Shown here piece after piece: positions 46,500-58,000 of a stretch of 64,000 bases of DNA; position 1 is the first letter of the stretch; the number at the start of each line of letters is the position of its first letter. The notes under the pieces are model-generated. The model saw nothing but the letters and a program-made list of their open reading frames with translations. It was not told the origin of the DNA and did no database searches. The translations under genes and the position numbers were made by a program. The stretch is from Telmatactis stephensoni (taxonomy: Eukaryota > Cnidaria > Anthozoa > Actiniaria > Isophelliidae), in assembly GCA_029948255.1 (NCBI GenBank), contig JALIZF010001693.1, positions 372,001-436,000 on the forward strand, given 5' to 3'.

Positions 46500-47750
46500 C
46501 AGACTCTACACGCGCGGCGAGGAGCAGAGGAGTTCCGGTTCAGATATGTTTATCTGCGCATGTGCTACCATATTCCTCATCGGTGATGTCAAAATTGAGT
46601 AATTCACTTTTAGAGCGGCCATTCTTTTTTCGAGAACAGTAATTAATCTGTATCTTATGACATGATTGCTACGTCATAGGAATGGATGTTGCGCATGCTC
46701 AGGTAGACTATCTTGGACCCGCATTTTTTCACTTTCCTTTGATCTTTCAAAAATAGTTCTTACATAGCCTTTATAAACTAACAAATCAGTTATGCCAGTA
46801 ACAGCAAGAATATGGGTTTAGAGTTGACATTTACAGCCATCTCATTATTGAGAACAAAAACTCTGAGAACTTACAGGAAATATATTTAGATTTCAATGTA
46901 ATGAATAATTAATCAATCAATAACTCTATTAAAGTGTCAATGGCCAAAAGTAACCTACTAATTGGGGACACTGTAAAATAAATTCTAAATAAATCTAAAT
47001 CTAAAGCTATTGGTTGATGAACCTATACTGATGTGTAAAATTTAAAAACGTATAAAATCTATAGACTGTTGTTATATCTTATTATATATGTATATAATAA
47101 TGTGTACTCAAGAGACCACAATACTAAGAGAGCGAAACCCATCACCGTCATCCGCCCCTAATAAACAATCGTTATTTAGTGTTTCGTTTACTAGAATATT
47201 TAGTAATCCTATGTATTTCACACGACTCCAGTACTCAGGCCACCAGTTGCTGTCTTTCACCTGACGTCATTTTCAGTCTCGTTGGAATTTTCATCAGCTG
47301 AAAGACAAGTTTTGAATAGAATATTCTCTGGATGACAGCACATGGTGGTCAGACACTGACTACTCTTGAGACTCTGCCCCCATTTTGGTCGAAATTCACC
47401 ACCCCTATTTTAAACTCCCCCTCTCTCGACTAGGCCTGGGAGATTCCTACTAGGTCCAAGACCCGTCCCAACCAACATTGTGTCGGGGGGGGGGGGGGGG
47501 GGGTTCGAAGTATATACCCATTTCAAGAACTATATGGTGGGAATTGAATCACATTGTGTTCACTTGAGAGGACAGTGTCTCAACTATTCTGCACACCGTT
47601 GTAGCTAGTTTACTCGCCAGTTTCCGTTCATTTTTAATTTGAACAGTGAGTGTTAACAGGTCGGAGGATAAATTGAGCATTTACCAGTACGTCAACCTTT
47701 GTAAACGAAGTTATTTGTTTTTATCTTAGAGAAATAACGAAAAGTCGCCA
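46500..47750. other. Intergenic; G homopolymer at about 47486-47503
   Basis: No gene seen. It holds AT-rich sequence and a G run of about 18 near 47486 that may be one end of a G-capped MITE like that at 88-497. No partner end was found. Confidence 0.45.
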
Positions 47751-47756
47751 AAAAAC

Positions 47757-47842
47757 CGACTCAAGTGGGACTCAAACCCACGACCCCTGGGATACATATC
47801 AATTCAAGTTCTCTATCACCTACGCTTTTGAGCCAGTTTGAG
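47757..47842 (-). repeat. tRNA-like sequence (probable SINE head or relic)
   Basis: On the minus strand: A-box-like TGGCTCAAAAGCG and B-box GGTTTGAGTCCC, with 'cactcaagtc' style pairing only partly kept. The long variable region and poor acceptor stem argue against a functional tRNA. Confidence 0.45.
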
Positions 47843-47944
47843 TAATCGTGGGTATAGAAATAAACAAATAAATAATCTTTTCACAGCAGCATATCCACAG
47901 TGCTTCTTCATCTGCTGGCACTCACACTCACTACCTCTACAGTA

Positions 47945-48160
47945 AATATTTTACATACAACACTCAACTCACATGTTGATTTTTGCTGTGAGATGGGGAA
48001 AACCGGAAAACGCAGAGAAGAAAACCCTCGTGGCACGGTAGAGAACAACACATCAAACAAACTCAGTTCACATATGATCCAGCGCCCGAGCCGGAGTCGA
48101 ACCCGGACCACAGCGGTGAATGGCCAGCGCTCTCACCGCTCGGCCAACCATGCCACCCAG
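47945..48160 (-). mobile_element. tRNA-derived SINE
   Basis: The minus-strand head (48156 to 48080) has A-box TGGCCGAGCGG and B-box GGTTCGACTCC, resembling a class II tRNA. The body 'ttctctgcgttttccggttt' and 'caacatgtgagttgagtgt' follows. Fragments of the body recur at 30220-30330 and 51990-52140. Confidence 0.75.
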
Positions 48161-48216
48161 GGTATGGTCGGCCTAGGCTCTAAAGACGGCAAAAGAATAC
48201 TTTTTATCTCAAGCCT

Positions 48217-48222
48217 TTTATT
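48217..48222 (-). terminator. Candidate SURF2 poly(A) signal
   Basis: TTTATT on the plus strand (AATAAA on minus), about 480 bp past the SURF2 stop. It is the first canonical hexamer noticed. Confidence 0.4.
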
Positions 48223-48698
48223 CATTAAATGTTTTTTTTATATTTTATGTCCATGGTCTTGTTATCATCAACAAAACTCATGACGAATACACGACCCATT
48301 CAGAGGCCATATTGATTTATACTTCAGAGTTCTTTGGCTAAAATCTTGGATAGGGATCTATCATGGTCAAAACGCCTTGTACAATTTTGAAGACGATCCA
48401 TCCTGACACTAATGTTTCTCTTGTTTTTGTGCGGTTTCGTTTCTTTAATGAGTACAAAACATTGGCAAAGGATTCCCCCTTTGCTTACACACGAGCAAAA
48501 ACTACGCACTTTATAATTCTTGATCCCTCTATCACACTAGTAATTTCGCCTTTGATTTGTGATTGATATTTAGTTGTATGGAGTCGTATTTCTACGTAAC
48601 TCATAGTTTCCAGACGGCCCGATGATGCAAGGAAAAGGCTATAAAATACTGTCCCCAGTTGGTCCTGATGGTACATACCCGCCACGATTACTTTGCAG

Positions 48699-51600
48699 CT
48701 ACTTGGACGATTTTCGAGTTTTTCTTTTGCCGTCTATCTGTTTCTTGGACTTCTTTACAAATGACTTCGGCTGGGCGACCTCTTCCTGCGCACAACAAAG
48801 TTTTACATTAATCGAGTGATTAGTGGATTTTGTGCGATATTATTGATCAAACTGGTTTATGACCCTCTCTTACTAACATATCTTCCTTCCTTTCGGGTTG
48901 GTATTGCACAGATACAGTTGGGTTTCCATTAGAGACTAATAGACTACGTTCGAAATATCAAGATTCCTAGCATGATAGCGAGGCTCACAGGAGTAAACGG
49001 CCGAAATAACCACCGAGCAGAAAGAGAATTAGTATATACGATATTGGAAATTATTTAGAAATTAGTAGAAATTTGATTTCTGACCTAAAATGACAAATAA
49101 TGTATCACTGGATCGAAAGGTCATTAATTAATAATTAGAATAAAAAGCGACACATTATTCGTGATTTTATAGGTTAGAAAACTAGTTTCCACTAATTTCT
49201 AAATAATTTCCAATATCGTATACACTTATTCTCTTTCTGCTAGGTGGTTATTTGGGCCGTTTACTCCTGTGAACCTCGCTATCATGCTAGGAATCTTGAT
49301 ATCTCGAACGTGGCCTATTACTGCTTATTTGGATGGCCGGTTAATTACTGCTTATTTGGATGGCCGGTTAATTACTGCTTATTTGGCTGGCCGGTTAATT
49401 ACTGCTTGTTTGGATGGCCGGTTAATTACTGCCTGTTTGGATGGCCGGTTAATTACTGCTATTTGGCTGGCCGGTTAATTACTGCTTATTTGGCTAGCCA
49501 GTTAATTACTGCTTATTTGGCTGGCCGGTTAATTACTGCTTATTTGGATGGCCGGTTAATTACTGCTTGTTTGGATGGCCGGTTAATTACTGCTTATTTG
49601 GATGGCCGGTTAATTACTGCTTATTTGGATGGCCATTTAATTACTGCTTATTTGGCTGGCCAGTTAATTACTGCTTATTTGGATGGCCAGTTAATTACTG
49701 CTTATTTGGATGGTCAGTTAATTACTGCTTATTTGGATGGTCGATTAATTACTGCTTATTTGGATGGCCGGTTAATTACTGCTTATTTGGATGGCCGGTT
49801 AATTACTGCTTATTTGGCTGGCCAGTTAATTACTGCTTATTTGGATGGCCGGTTAATTACTGCTTATTTGGATGGCCGGTTAATTACTGCTTATTTGGAT
49901 GGCCGATTAATTACTGCTTATTTGGATGGCCGGTTAATTACTGCTTATTTGGATGGCCAGTTAATTACTGCTTATTTGGATGGCCGGTTAATTACTGCTT
50001 GTTTGGATGGCCGGTTAATTACTGCTTGTTTGGATGGCCGGTTAATTACTGCTTATTTGGATGGCCGGTTAATTACTGCTTGTTTGGATGGCCGGTTAAT
50101 TACTGCTTATTTGGATGGCCGGTTAATTACTGCTTATTTGGATGGCCAGTTAAGGCCCAGTGGTCTAATGTTACGTGTAAAACAGTTGCACGAAGTGCCC
50201 ATCCTTGCATCAGTTGCACGCAACGTTGCAGTATAATTTTCAATAAAAGTTTGACATATAACGTTGCTGTGCAACGGTTGCTATGCAAAATAGGGTCTTT
50301 CTTTGGCGATAGGCGAACCATTTGACTTAAGGCGGTGTTACACGAGACGATTTTTAACGACGATTTTCCGCGCAACGTTGCAACAACTTGCAATATTTTG
50401 CGTTGCGAGTTTCTGACTTGGATTCAAAAACTCGCAACGCGTTGCCGAAGCGAAAATTGTAAGGAAAATCGTTCCAAGTGTCATGTTAAACGAGAAAGAT
50501 TATTAACGCAATGCCATTGCGCTGAAAATCGTCGTTCAAAATCGTCTCGTGTAACACCACCTTTAAGGTAGAGCAACACACACCTGAAAGAGAACTCATT
50601 TTTGTTCGTATTACGCATGCGCGGGATATTTTACTTCCGGTTTCTTTAAAAAACTATCCATAATCTTTGGCGAATTTCAACAAAGTGTTTCTTCAATAAT
50701 TATGTCAATTACAGCATTTTCTTCAAAAGCCAAGCATGGGATCGGCATAAAATTAAGAAATGAGGAAGTTATTTACATTTTTCGCTCATTCACGACATTC
50801 AAAAAATCATAACAAGTTTATTTGGAGACCATTCTTATAACGCATGCTTGGTTGTAAGCGACTTGATCTCGAGATTTATTCAATCTATTTAGTTCAAATT
50901 ATAGCCTTTTTCTATAGCTATGACGTCATGTCATGACGTCACGCGATGGCGTCATAAAATGTGAAAGTTCCCTCAAGGAAGACAAACTATAAAATGTAAA
51001 AGCGATTTGACGATTTGACGATTTGACGAGGCATTTTAGAGCATTTTCAAGTTTCCCTAGCAACGAGCAATTTTTATGTCAGTACACCCTTAAGTTCACG
51101 ACTACAACTGTTGAGTACAACAGCGGGTGCATCAGTTTCACAACTGATGAAAATCGAGTTCTTCTTCTGAAACGTTGAGCGCAACAAGCCGCAAAATTGG
51201 CGATGGCTAGGGCGTGGCTTTGCATTTTAGAGTCAATTTATTGCCTCATTTCAATAGCCCTTTCTTTCTCACGATGGGCGACTGACAAAGCTGATGAAGT
51301 TTCTAGTGTTTTTAATAAGAAATTTTGTGATAGGAGTCGTAAACTCTGTAAACTTAACATGATCTGTTAGCGCTAAAATTTTGCTGTTATTTTGAATTGT
51401 AGTCAAAGTCTGATAGTTTCGCTTTGAAGCGAGGCTATAACGTCGAAATTAAAATGCACACCCAAACTTGAGAAAAAGGGCTATTTCGTATTGTTTATGC
51501 CCTCACGAAATTTGCTGGAAACCAGGCAACGTAATCATTAAGTTAGCAAAGGCTGTGACAATATGCTTGAGTAGATTTCGTATGACTGGAAAGACGGCAC

Positions 51601-54600
51601 AGTCGCTGCACGATATGGTTACGGTAGGAATTTCGAATGTTTCTATAGACATTACGGCAATGATACGGCTACAGTACGGAGCGGTAAGTTTCCCACTCAT
51701 ACGAAAATCGCCCTAATAATCTTACCTTGGCTTTTCTCTTTCTTGTATTAGGAGTATTGTTTTTTGCTTTGGTTAATTCATTATCTGGGGATACTGTGAA
51801 TTAAAAATATTGTCACATATTACTGTATGAAACAGTACTGGATGCTCCAAGACTTCACAGCGCTATCCGTTGGTTGAATCCCATTCACGTTCATTCAGCG
51901 GATAAAAGACACGTAGCTATCCAAATCATTCATCCATTGGATAACGATTTTTTTCAACGGACAGGGCTATCCGACTACGAAATGTTCACTTCTCAGCTCA
52001 CATGTTGATTTTTGTCAAGTGAAGAAAACAGCTGAGAACCGAGAGGAAACTAACCCTAATGGCAAGGGAGAAAACAACACATCCTCAACTCACATAATTA
52101 AGCTGGGAAATTAATCTGGACTTTAGTAGTGAGAGGTGAATCACTGTATACCTTTAAACACTAGGTGTTAACTCAAACTCACCTTTATTTTTCATTACTT
52201 TATCTTTTTTGCTTGGTTTGTCTTGTCTTTTTGAAACACTTTTTTCTTTACTACATGTATCTTCATTTTCCTTTATCATTTCTTGCTCATCGATGCTGTC
52301 TAATTCTTGTTGTTCGCTCTGTTCCATGTCTTCTTCCTCTTCTAAAAAGCTATCTGATAGTTGTTCATGATCTGATTCACTATCAGAATCACTTTCTGAA
52401 GGCTTCCAAAACTCAGGCTTTTCTTCATTAGCTGAATATTTTAGAGATAAGTGTAAACTGAGTATTGCCATATGTTATAATAAATTGTTTGCTACTACAA
52501 TAGGCCACGTTTGGTACGTCAACATTCTAGCATGAGAATAAAACTACCAAAATACCACCAAACCATAAGAAAGTAAGTGGATACAATGGTATAAATTATA
52601 CGGTAATTCTGCTGGGTGGTGAACTCATTTTCCAACTACAATTCTGAAAATATGTCAATTGGAATGAACGTCATTTATGGTACACTGGTTTATTCGTAAC
52701 ACTAAACATATTATTTTGGCAACCATATTTCTGTAACTACATGAAGTACCATCTGATCAAAGCCTCACGGTCAAGCCAGAATTTTAAGATATCAAACGTG
52801 GCCTATTAACTTGTTAGTTTGGAGCGCAAAATGTTGTAAGACTTAGAAAAAGTATTATGCCCAGGGAATTTCTACAATAAAAATCACTTTAATTTATTAA
52901 ATCAATTGTCTGTTCAGTCTCAATTTGTCATCGTTAAAATATACAATATGAATAGTGTTTGAACTCTGCATACATTTACAATAGCTATAACAACACACAT
53001 TCTTACTTTCTAAACTTTCTTTATACAATTTTAGTCCTCTTTGAAATCGTTTTCCTTTTACATGTAGTTCGATGTGGTGAGGTATATTGTTGATTAACTT
53101 CTTTGTTACTTTGCAATATAATTGATTCCTGAAATGGAAATGGAAAGGGAATATGAGTATTGTTGTGGGCTACAGCTGGTGGGCTACCCATATATAATAG
53201 AGAACAAGACAGTAATAACCAAAAATATAACCCCCAAGTATTGTTGTGGGCTTCCTGTGGCAAAGGAAACCCAACAAAATAGAGAAGTAATAACCCCTAA
53301 ACCAACCCTCAGTAAATCAGAAAGCTCACTTATTCACTCTTTCACCTCACTGACATGTGGCTCAGCTTTTGAGAGAAATATATTAAATCTCTTTGGGTTT
53401 CCTGTGGTGATGCTCAATGAAGCACAATCATCTAAAAACGTAACGATCAAGTGTAAGTAACTTGATAGTATCACACTCTCTGGTAACCTGATGTTGGATT
53501 ATCAAAACTCGTACAAGTACAATATCAAACATCTGCTTATGTGTCTGAATGTCTGAATGTGGGATACAAACACTTTGAGATGTACATTTTGTACAGTACA
53601 GGGGAAAGCAGGAGAAACTTAGTAAGAATTACATTTATTTATTTCCACACATTTTTTTCTCATTACTGCTCTACCGATTCCATAAGTTGTAGTTGTGGCT
53701 CTTTTGCACTGGTAGGGTGATCACCACAGGAAGCCCAACTAAGGAGCAATCAGACTGACCAATGAGATTAGTCTATACAACTCCTAGCATGTTCAATTAA
53801 GTTAAATAAGATACATTTCTATTTTCACTGGTACCTTTTCTTTTCTGATGGAACTAAATATTCTTTGTATTCTTCATAATTAAATACAGTATTTTCAGGT
53901 TTAGGTTGTTTTGATGTAAGACTCTTCAGTAATCTTTGGTACTTTTTACCATTTGAGTATGTTATAATATCTGGTAGTCGGCAAGGTAACTGATGTCCTG
54001 TCAACTTGCACTGAACCTAATAAAAAGAGTGACATTTACTGATTGAATGGGAGCCCATAAAAATTGCTGAAGTGACTTTCCTGAGGATTGTTTTTCTTTA
54101 CTCTTAAATGTAATAATGGATGTTTGCTATGCCCCTCACATCAAAACAATGTTGTGACATGAGTGACTTCAGCCATTTTCATGCTGACTCCTTCAAATGT
54201 GTATTTTAAAACATAGTCCTGTACCTAATATCTACTGTCTCCTACTCAGCAGCTTTTGGTTAGGGAATGTGGTATGCTGAGTGGTGATGGTGGGGAACAT
54301 AACGTAGTGTTAAGTTTTCACTTGTGATTCAGATGCTGTTCATACATGTACGGCTTTACCGCTTTTAGATGAAACTCTGATTAGTTACAAACAAAAGGAT
54401 TAAAAAACAATACAGAAATCCGTTACACAGGGAGTCTCTTGTGAATAATTAGTAAGCTTACTGTAATTAACCAATATTCAAAATTAACACGTGGAGAGAG
54501 AGATCAACGGCTCATCTTCCACATGTTTATTGAGAACAACGTTAATTCAGATTCTTTTGTAAGTGATACTTATAGAGTTTATTGCCTACCTTTTCTTTGC

Positions 54601-54673
54601 CATTATGGTCCGTTATTATCTCAAAATAAGCATTTTCCTTGATAAACTCTTGAACCTCACTGTTGGCCGCCAT
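48699..54673 (-). CDS. SURF2: SURF2 (surfeit locus protein 2), 6 exons, 263 aa
   Basis: A conserved nucleolar/nuclear protein; its role is not well defined, with a link to ribosome biogenesis in mammals. Minus-strand exons: 54673-54590, 54016-53835, 53128-53007, 52431-52183, 51793-51726, 48785-48699, totalling 792 nt with consistent phases. The N-terminus (MAANSEVQEFI) leads into CKLTGHQLPCRLP, then GKKYQRL, NQLYCKVT and GKRFQRGLK, which follow the SURF2 pattern; FWKPSESDSDSES starts the acidic region, as human SURF2 has FWEPTSSD. The tail is Lys-rich (QPKSFVKK...TRKSSK). Length matches human (256 aa). Exons 5 and 6 are small and were found by phase and composition, so they are slightly less sure. 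Introns carry a SINE fragment, MITEs and a minisatellite. Transcribed head to head with INPP5E. Confidence 0.9.
48937..49320. mobile_element. MITE with about 130-bp TIRs (SURF2 intron 5)
   Basis: 48937-49066 is the near-perfect reverse complement of 49191-49320 (outer end TAATAGxCxACGTTCGAxATATC, then 'aagattcctagcatgatagc', inner 'ggaaattatttagaaattag'). The right end abuts the 27-bp minisatellite. A relative with the end AATAGGCCACGTTTG is at 52499-52808. Confidence 0.85.
49316..50155. repeat. 27-bp minisatellite, about 31 copies (SURF2 intron 5)
   Basis: Unit TTAATTACTGCTTATTT then GGATGGCCGG. Variants occur at A/G in 'tt(a/g)tttgg', at GGATGG against GGCTGG, and at the final GG, AG or GA. 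One copy near 49455 has a 1-bp deletion that shifts frame. Because 27 is a multiple of 3, two plus-strand frames stay open and mimic repetitive proteins. With an intronic position and a frameshift, it is not treated as coding. Confidence 0.95.
50331..50562. mobile_element. MITE with TTAA target site (SURF2 intron 5)
   Basis: TIRs of about 35 bp: GGCGGTGTTACACGAGACGA (from 50331) and TCGTCTCGTGTAACACCACC (to 50561), continuing inward as 'ttttaacgacgatttt' and 'aaaatcgtcgttcaaa'. TTAA lies at 50327-50330 and 50563-50566, as in piggyBac-type insertion. The core has GCGCAACGTTGCAAC palindromic phrases. Confidence 0.8.
51990..52140 (+). mobile_element. SINE fragment (SURF2 intron 4)
   Basis: 'ctcacatgttgatttttg' and 'gagaaaacaacacatcctcaactcacat' match the SINE at 47945-48160. 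The tRNA head is missing. Confidence 0.6.
52499..52808. mobile_element. MITE with AATAGGCCACGTT ends (SURF2 intron 3)
   Basis: Left 'aataggccacgtttggtacg' and right 'gatatcaaacgtggcctatt' are inverted over about 15 bp. The ends match those of the element at 48937-49320. Confidence 0.6.
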
Positions 54674-54986
54674 CTTGAAACACGTGAAGCTGGCCTCAGC
54701 TGAGTAAATCTGAAATAAGATACGGGAGGGGAGGGACTAACTATCGAAAATATATCCTAAGTTTTTTACTATTAATAACCAATATCAGAAAAAATACATG
54801 CCTAAAAACAGAAATTTTAGTAACTAAAACATCATAATTTGAAGCTTTATAGGTTAAATGAGATTGTGACATTTTTAAAAAAGTACAAATGTTTGTACTG
54901 TCCCCTCCCGGGAGAAAATTGTGTTTGACGTATGGACTTGATATTTCCCATCAACCATCACCATAGCAAATAAACAAAGATGGCGG
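54666..54986. promoter_or_regulatory. SURF2/INPP5E bidirectional promoter with YY1-like motifs
   Basis: Only 423 bp separate the two start codons. AAGATGGCGG occurs at 54977-54986 on plus and again on minus at 54676-54667, where it contains the SURF2 ATG (AAGATGGCGGC). This is the YY1 consensus. YY1 control of the mammalian SURF1/SURF2 bidirectional promoter is known; its use here is inferred. Confidence 0.6.
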
Positions 54987-55096
54987 ACGAGATTGGTGAA
55001 TTATGAGCGGATACAACTGTTGTTACTTCCGAAACCATCGCTAATGGCCGTCAGTTTGGGGAATAATTAGACTTTATATTGTGTTAAGATACTGAA

Positions 55097-58000
55097 ATGT
55101 CTGACGGAGCGGGGAATTATTCATTTTATAACCACAACCTACGACGACCAACAATTCCTCCGAATCGACTGATCACAAGACAACCGTCAGAAACTGCATT
55201 AAACAACTTTGAAAGTCTGTCGATTTTATCGCCTTCGGTGGAATCAAAGGAGCAGCAGTTTGCAGGGGAACCGATTGTTTCAGTATTCGTACCACATCCA
55301 CCATCTGTGCCGAAGAACACTCACTCGACACCCATTCGATTTCGTGGCAAAAAACGTTCAAGAAACGAATCGTCAAGAACTTCAGGTTCTGAAGATGAGC
55401 GGACGATACGTAAACACGCAGTTAGTTCCAGTAATTCTCTACTTTCAGCACCATACTGTCATTCAAACAATGACAGTGGATCTTTGTCAGATCCCGAGTT
55501 TCAAAGAAGAAGACATTTTCGAGGCCTGGAGCCATTGAAAGGAATTAAATCTGACAAAGATTTAGTGAATAATTTTAGAAATTATCAACACAGTGTTAAA
55601 AGTGAGGGCAGAAACATTGAACATTCTCACCCAGTTAAAGTTATGCATGATTTGAATGGAAACAAGGAGTCTGAGGAAGGACTTCAACAGAATGATTCTT
55701 CTTTGAATTTAGAGACAAAATCCTCTGTGGTTTTACAAGTGAATAACAATGTAAAGAATGATAATGACTTATCTTTATCAGATGATAGTTTTACTAATGT
55801 TAGTGACAGTGATGCTGATGATACTTTATCCTTGTCCTCTGAGAGTGATGAGGAATTAAAAAAGAGGAGTGAAGAAATAGCTGAAGCATTGCTCTCTAAG
55901 CGGTACCCCAATGCTACTTTACCCAGTATCCCAAAAGATACTTCAATAAACAACACAGGATTTTATGAAACCATGGATGCTAATATATCTATAGAAAACT
56001 CTAATACTTATGAATCAGTCTCTGGTTTCCAAAGGATTGCTGGTCAATCTCATGTTCAGGATTGTAGATATGCATCAGACACAGAGCTGTCAAGGAAAGG
56101 TGATAGTGAATTCTCGTATTCTTCACAGTCATCTCTTCTACCACGTGTACATGCAAAGACAGTGCGGTTGAGGAATACAAACTTCTTAGAGGAAGAAATG
56201 GAGAAATATTTTCCTGATCGTAAAGTTGGAGTGTTTGTAGCAACATGGAACATGCATGAAGAAAAGGTGAATATTTGATATATTTGACCAGGTCAATGAT
56301 TTTGATGAAAGGCTAAACTAGTGCTAGGCACCTTTCATTCGATCAGTCCTTCCAGTTAAAATTATGGCATCATTTTACTACAACTACCAGAGTACTTTAT
56401 GAATTTTTCTTTCTTATTCACATTTTTATTCCCTTCTGATACAGAACGATTGGCTTTTGTTATTTAACAAATGAAAGTGAGCAAAGAATTCTGGTAGTTG
56501 TAGTGTGAAAAGATAATTATGTGAAAAACAGAATATCAGAAGCAGAATTGGCAGCAGAAGCGAACAGCCAATCACAATACTCTCTTTCTGTCCACCATTT
56601 TGAATTGGAAATGAAAAACATATATTACATCAAATTAAGGCTTCTGCTTCCGATTCTGCTTATGACAAGTGGTTTTCACTTGGATTAACTGCTTATGACC
56701 CAATTCCAAAGGCACAGTTATGGCAGGATTTTCAAATGTTTTTATAGACACTTTGGCACTAGCAGAGTCTACTCATGGCATGGAGCAGTCCATTTATCAC
56801 TGACAAAATCTGCTCTACATGTATTTGTACTTTCATGTCCCTTTCTGAAGTCATGACCCATAGAGTACCAAAGTGATGACGTTGTAAGAAATAAATTTTT
56901 GATTTATCAAAGTTTGATTCTTAATTTGGATAGAGGGCCAAAAAAGAAGTTTAAATGCCAAATTTCTCAAAAAACAGTTAAAAAGCAGCTGAGTTATGGC
57001 CAGCTGAATATATCATTTCCCCTAACAAATCACTGTTACATAAATTTGGCTTGGTTCTTAATGTTATAACATGATTTGTTAAGGGAAATAATACATTGAA
57101 CTGGTCATATTTTGGCCACTATTTAACCAGTTTCCATGAACTTCTCTTATGATGTACTATAAAAATTGGGGACCAAAATTGACACATGCAAAAAAAATTT
57201 TTTTGTGATGTAACGCTTTAGTACTCTATTGTCTTGGCTAAAATCTGTCTAGCACAGTATGCAGTATCACTAACCAAAATATTTACTTTCTAATTGTTTG
57301 GTTCAATCAATTGATTGTCTGTATTTCCTAATGCTTATAGGATATTCCTGGTTATCTGGATGACTTTCTCCTACCAGAATCTGTGGATTTTTTACAAGAC
57401 ATTTATGTTATTGGTCTTCAAGAAAGTACACCACTAAGGTACTGGAACCTACAATAATGTATCAGTCAAACCTTTACACAATGGCTTGGTATGCTAGTGA
57501 CAACTATGTGGCCATTGTGAAGAGGTGGCTTAATGTTTAATACACCGTGAAGGTATGGATGTGATTGACAGCATGGGTGTAAGTCACATCTATACATACA
57601 CTGCATGCATTGTGGTTTGAAATTACTTTCAGTTTGAAAACCGGTTTGACTGTTATTTTCTGTTATTCCAGACTACGACAATGAATATAAAACGTTGAAT
57701 ATATTATTGTTCTGTGGTCATTCAAGTGTATTCAGAAAATGTCTACTGTATTATTGAATCTGTTTAGGCATGTTATTAACATATGTTTCAATTTACAGAA
57801 AAGAATGGGAGATAAAGCTTCAGGAGACACTAGGACCAAATCATGTTCTCATGCATTCCTGTAGTTTTGGTGTTTTACATATGGCTATTTTTATAAGAAG
57901 AGAACTTGTATGGTTTTGCTCAGGTACAATGTAACAAACAATAATGATGATGATGATGATGATGATAATTATAATAATACAAATATGCAAAGTTCTAGAA

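Noticed and set aside
48080..48156. Functional Ser/Leu-type tRNA gene on the minus strand
   Set aside because: The head continues into a repeated SINE body seen twice more in the window; treated as a SINE.
49316..50155. CRISPR-like regular repeat
   Set aside because: Units are head to tail with no unique spacers, in a eukaryotic intron.
49244..50325. 330- and 252-codon ORFs with a 9-residue protein repeat (LITAYLDGR / NYCLFGWPV)
   Set aside because: A 27-bp minisatellite keeps frames open automatically; one copy has a 1-bp deletion, two frames are equally open, and it lies in a SURF2 intron on the opposite strand.
51260..51310. Alternative SURF2 terminal exon on minus ('cag' then a short frame ending in TGA)
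   Set aside because: In phase, but it does not resemble the Lys-rich SURF2 tail; the exon at 48699-48785 fits better.
54720..54915. MITE in the SURF2/INPP5E promoter (GGGAGGGGA and TCCCCTCCC)
   Set aside because: Inverted similarity covers only about 10 bp; too short to support.
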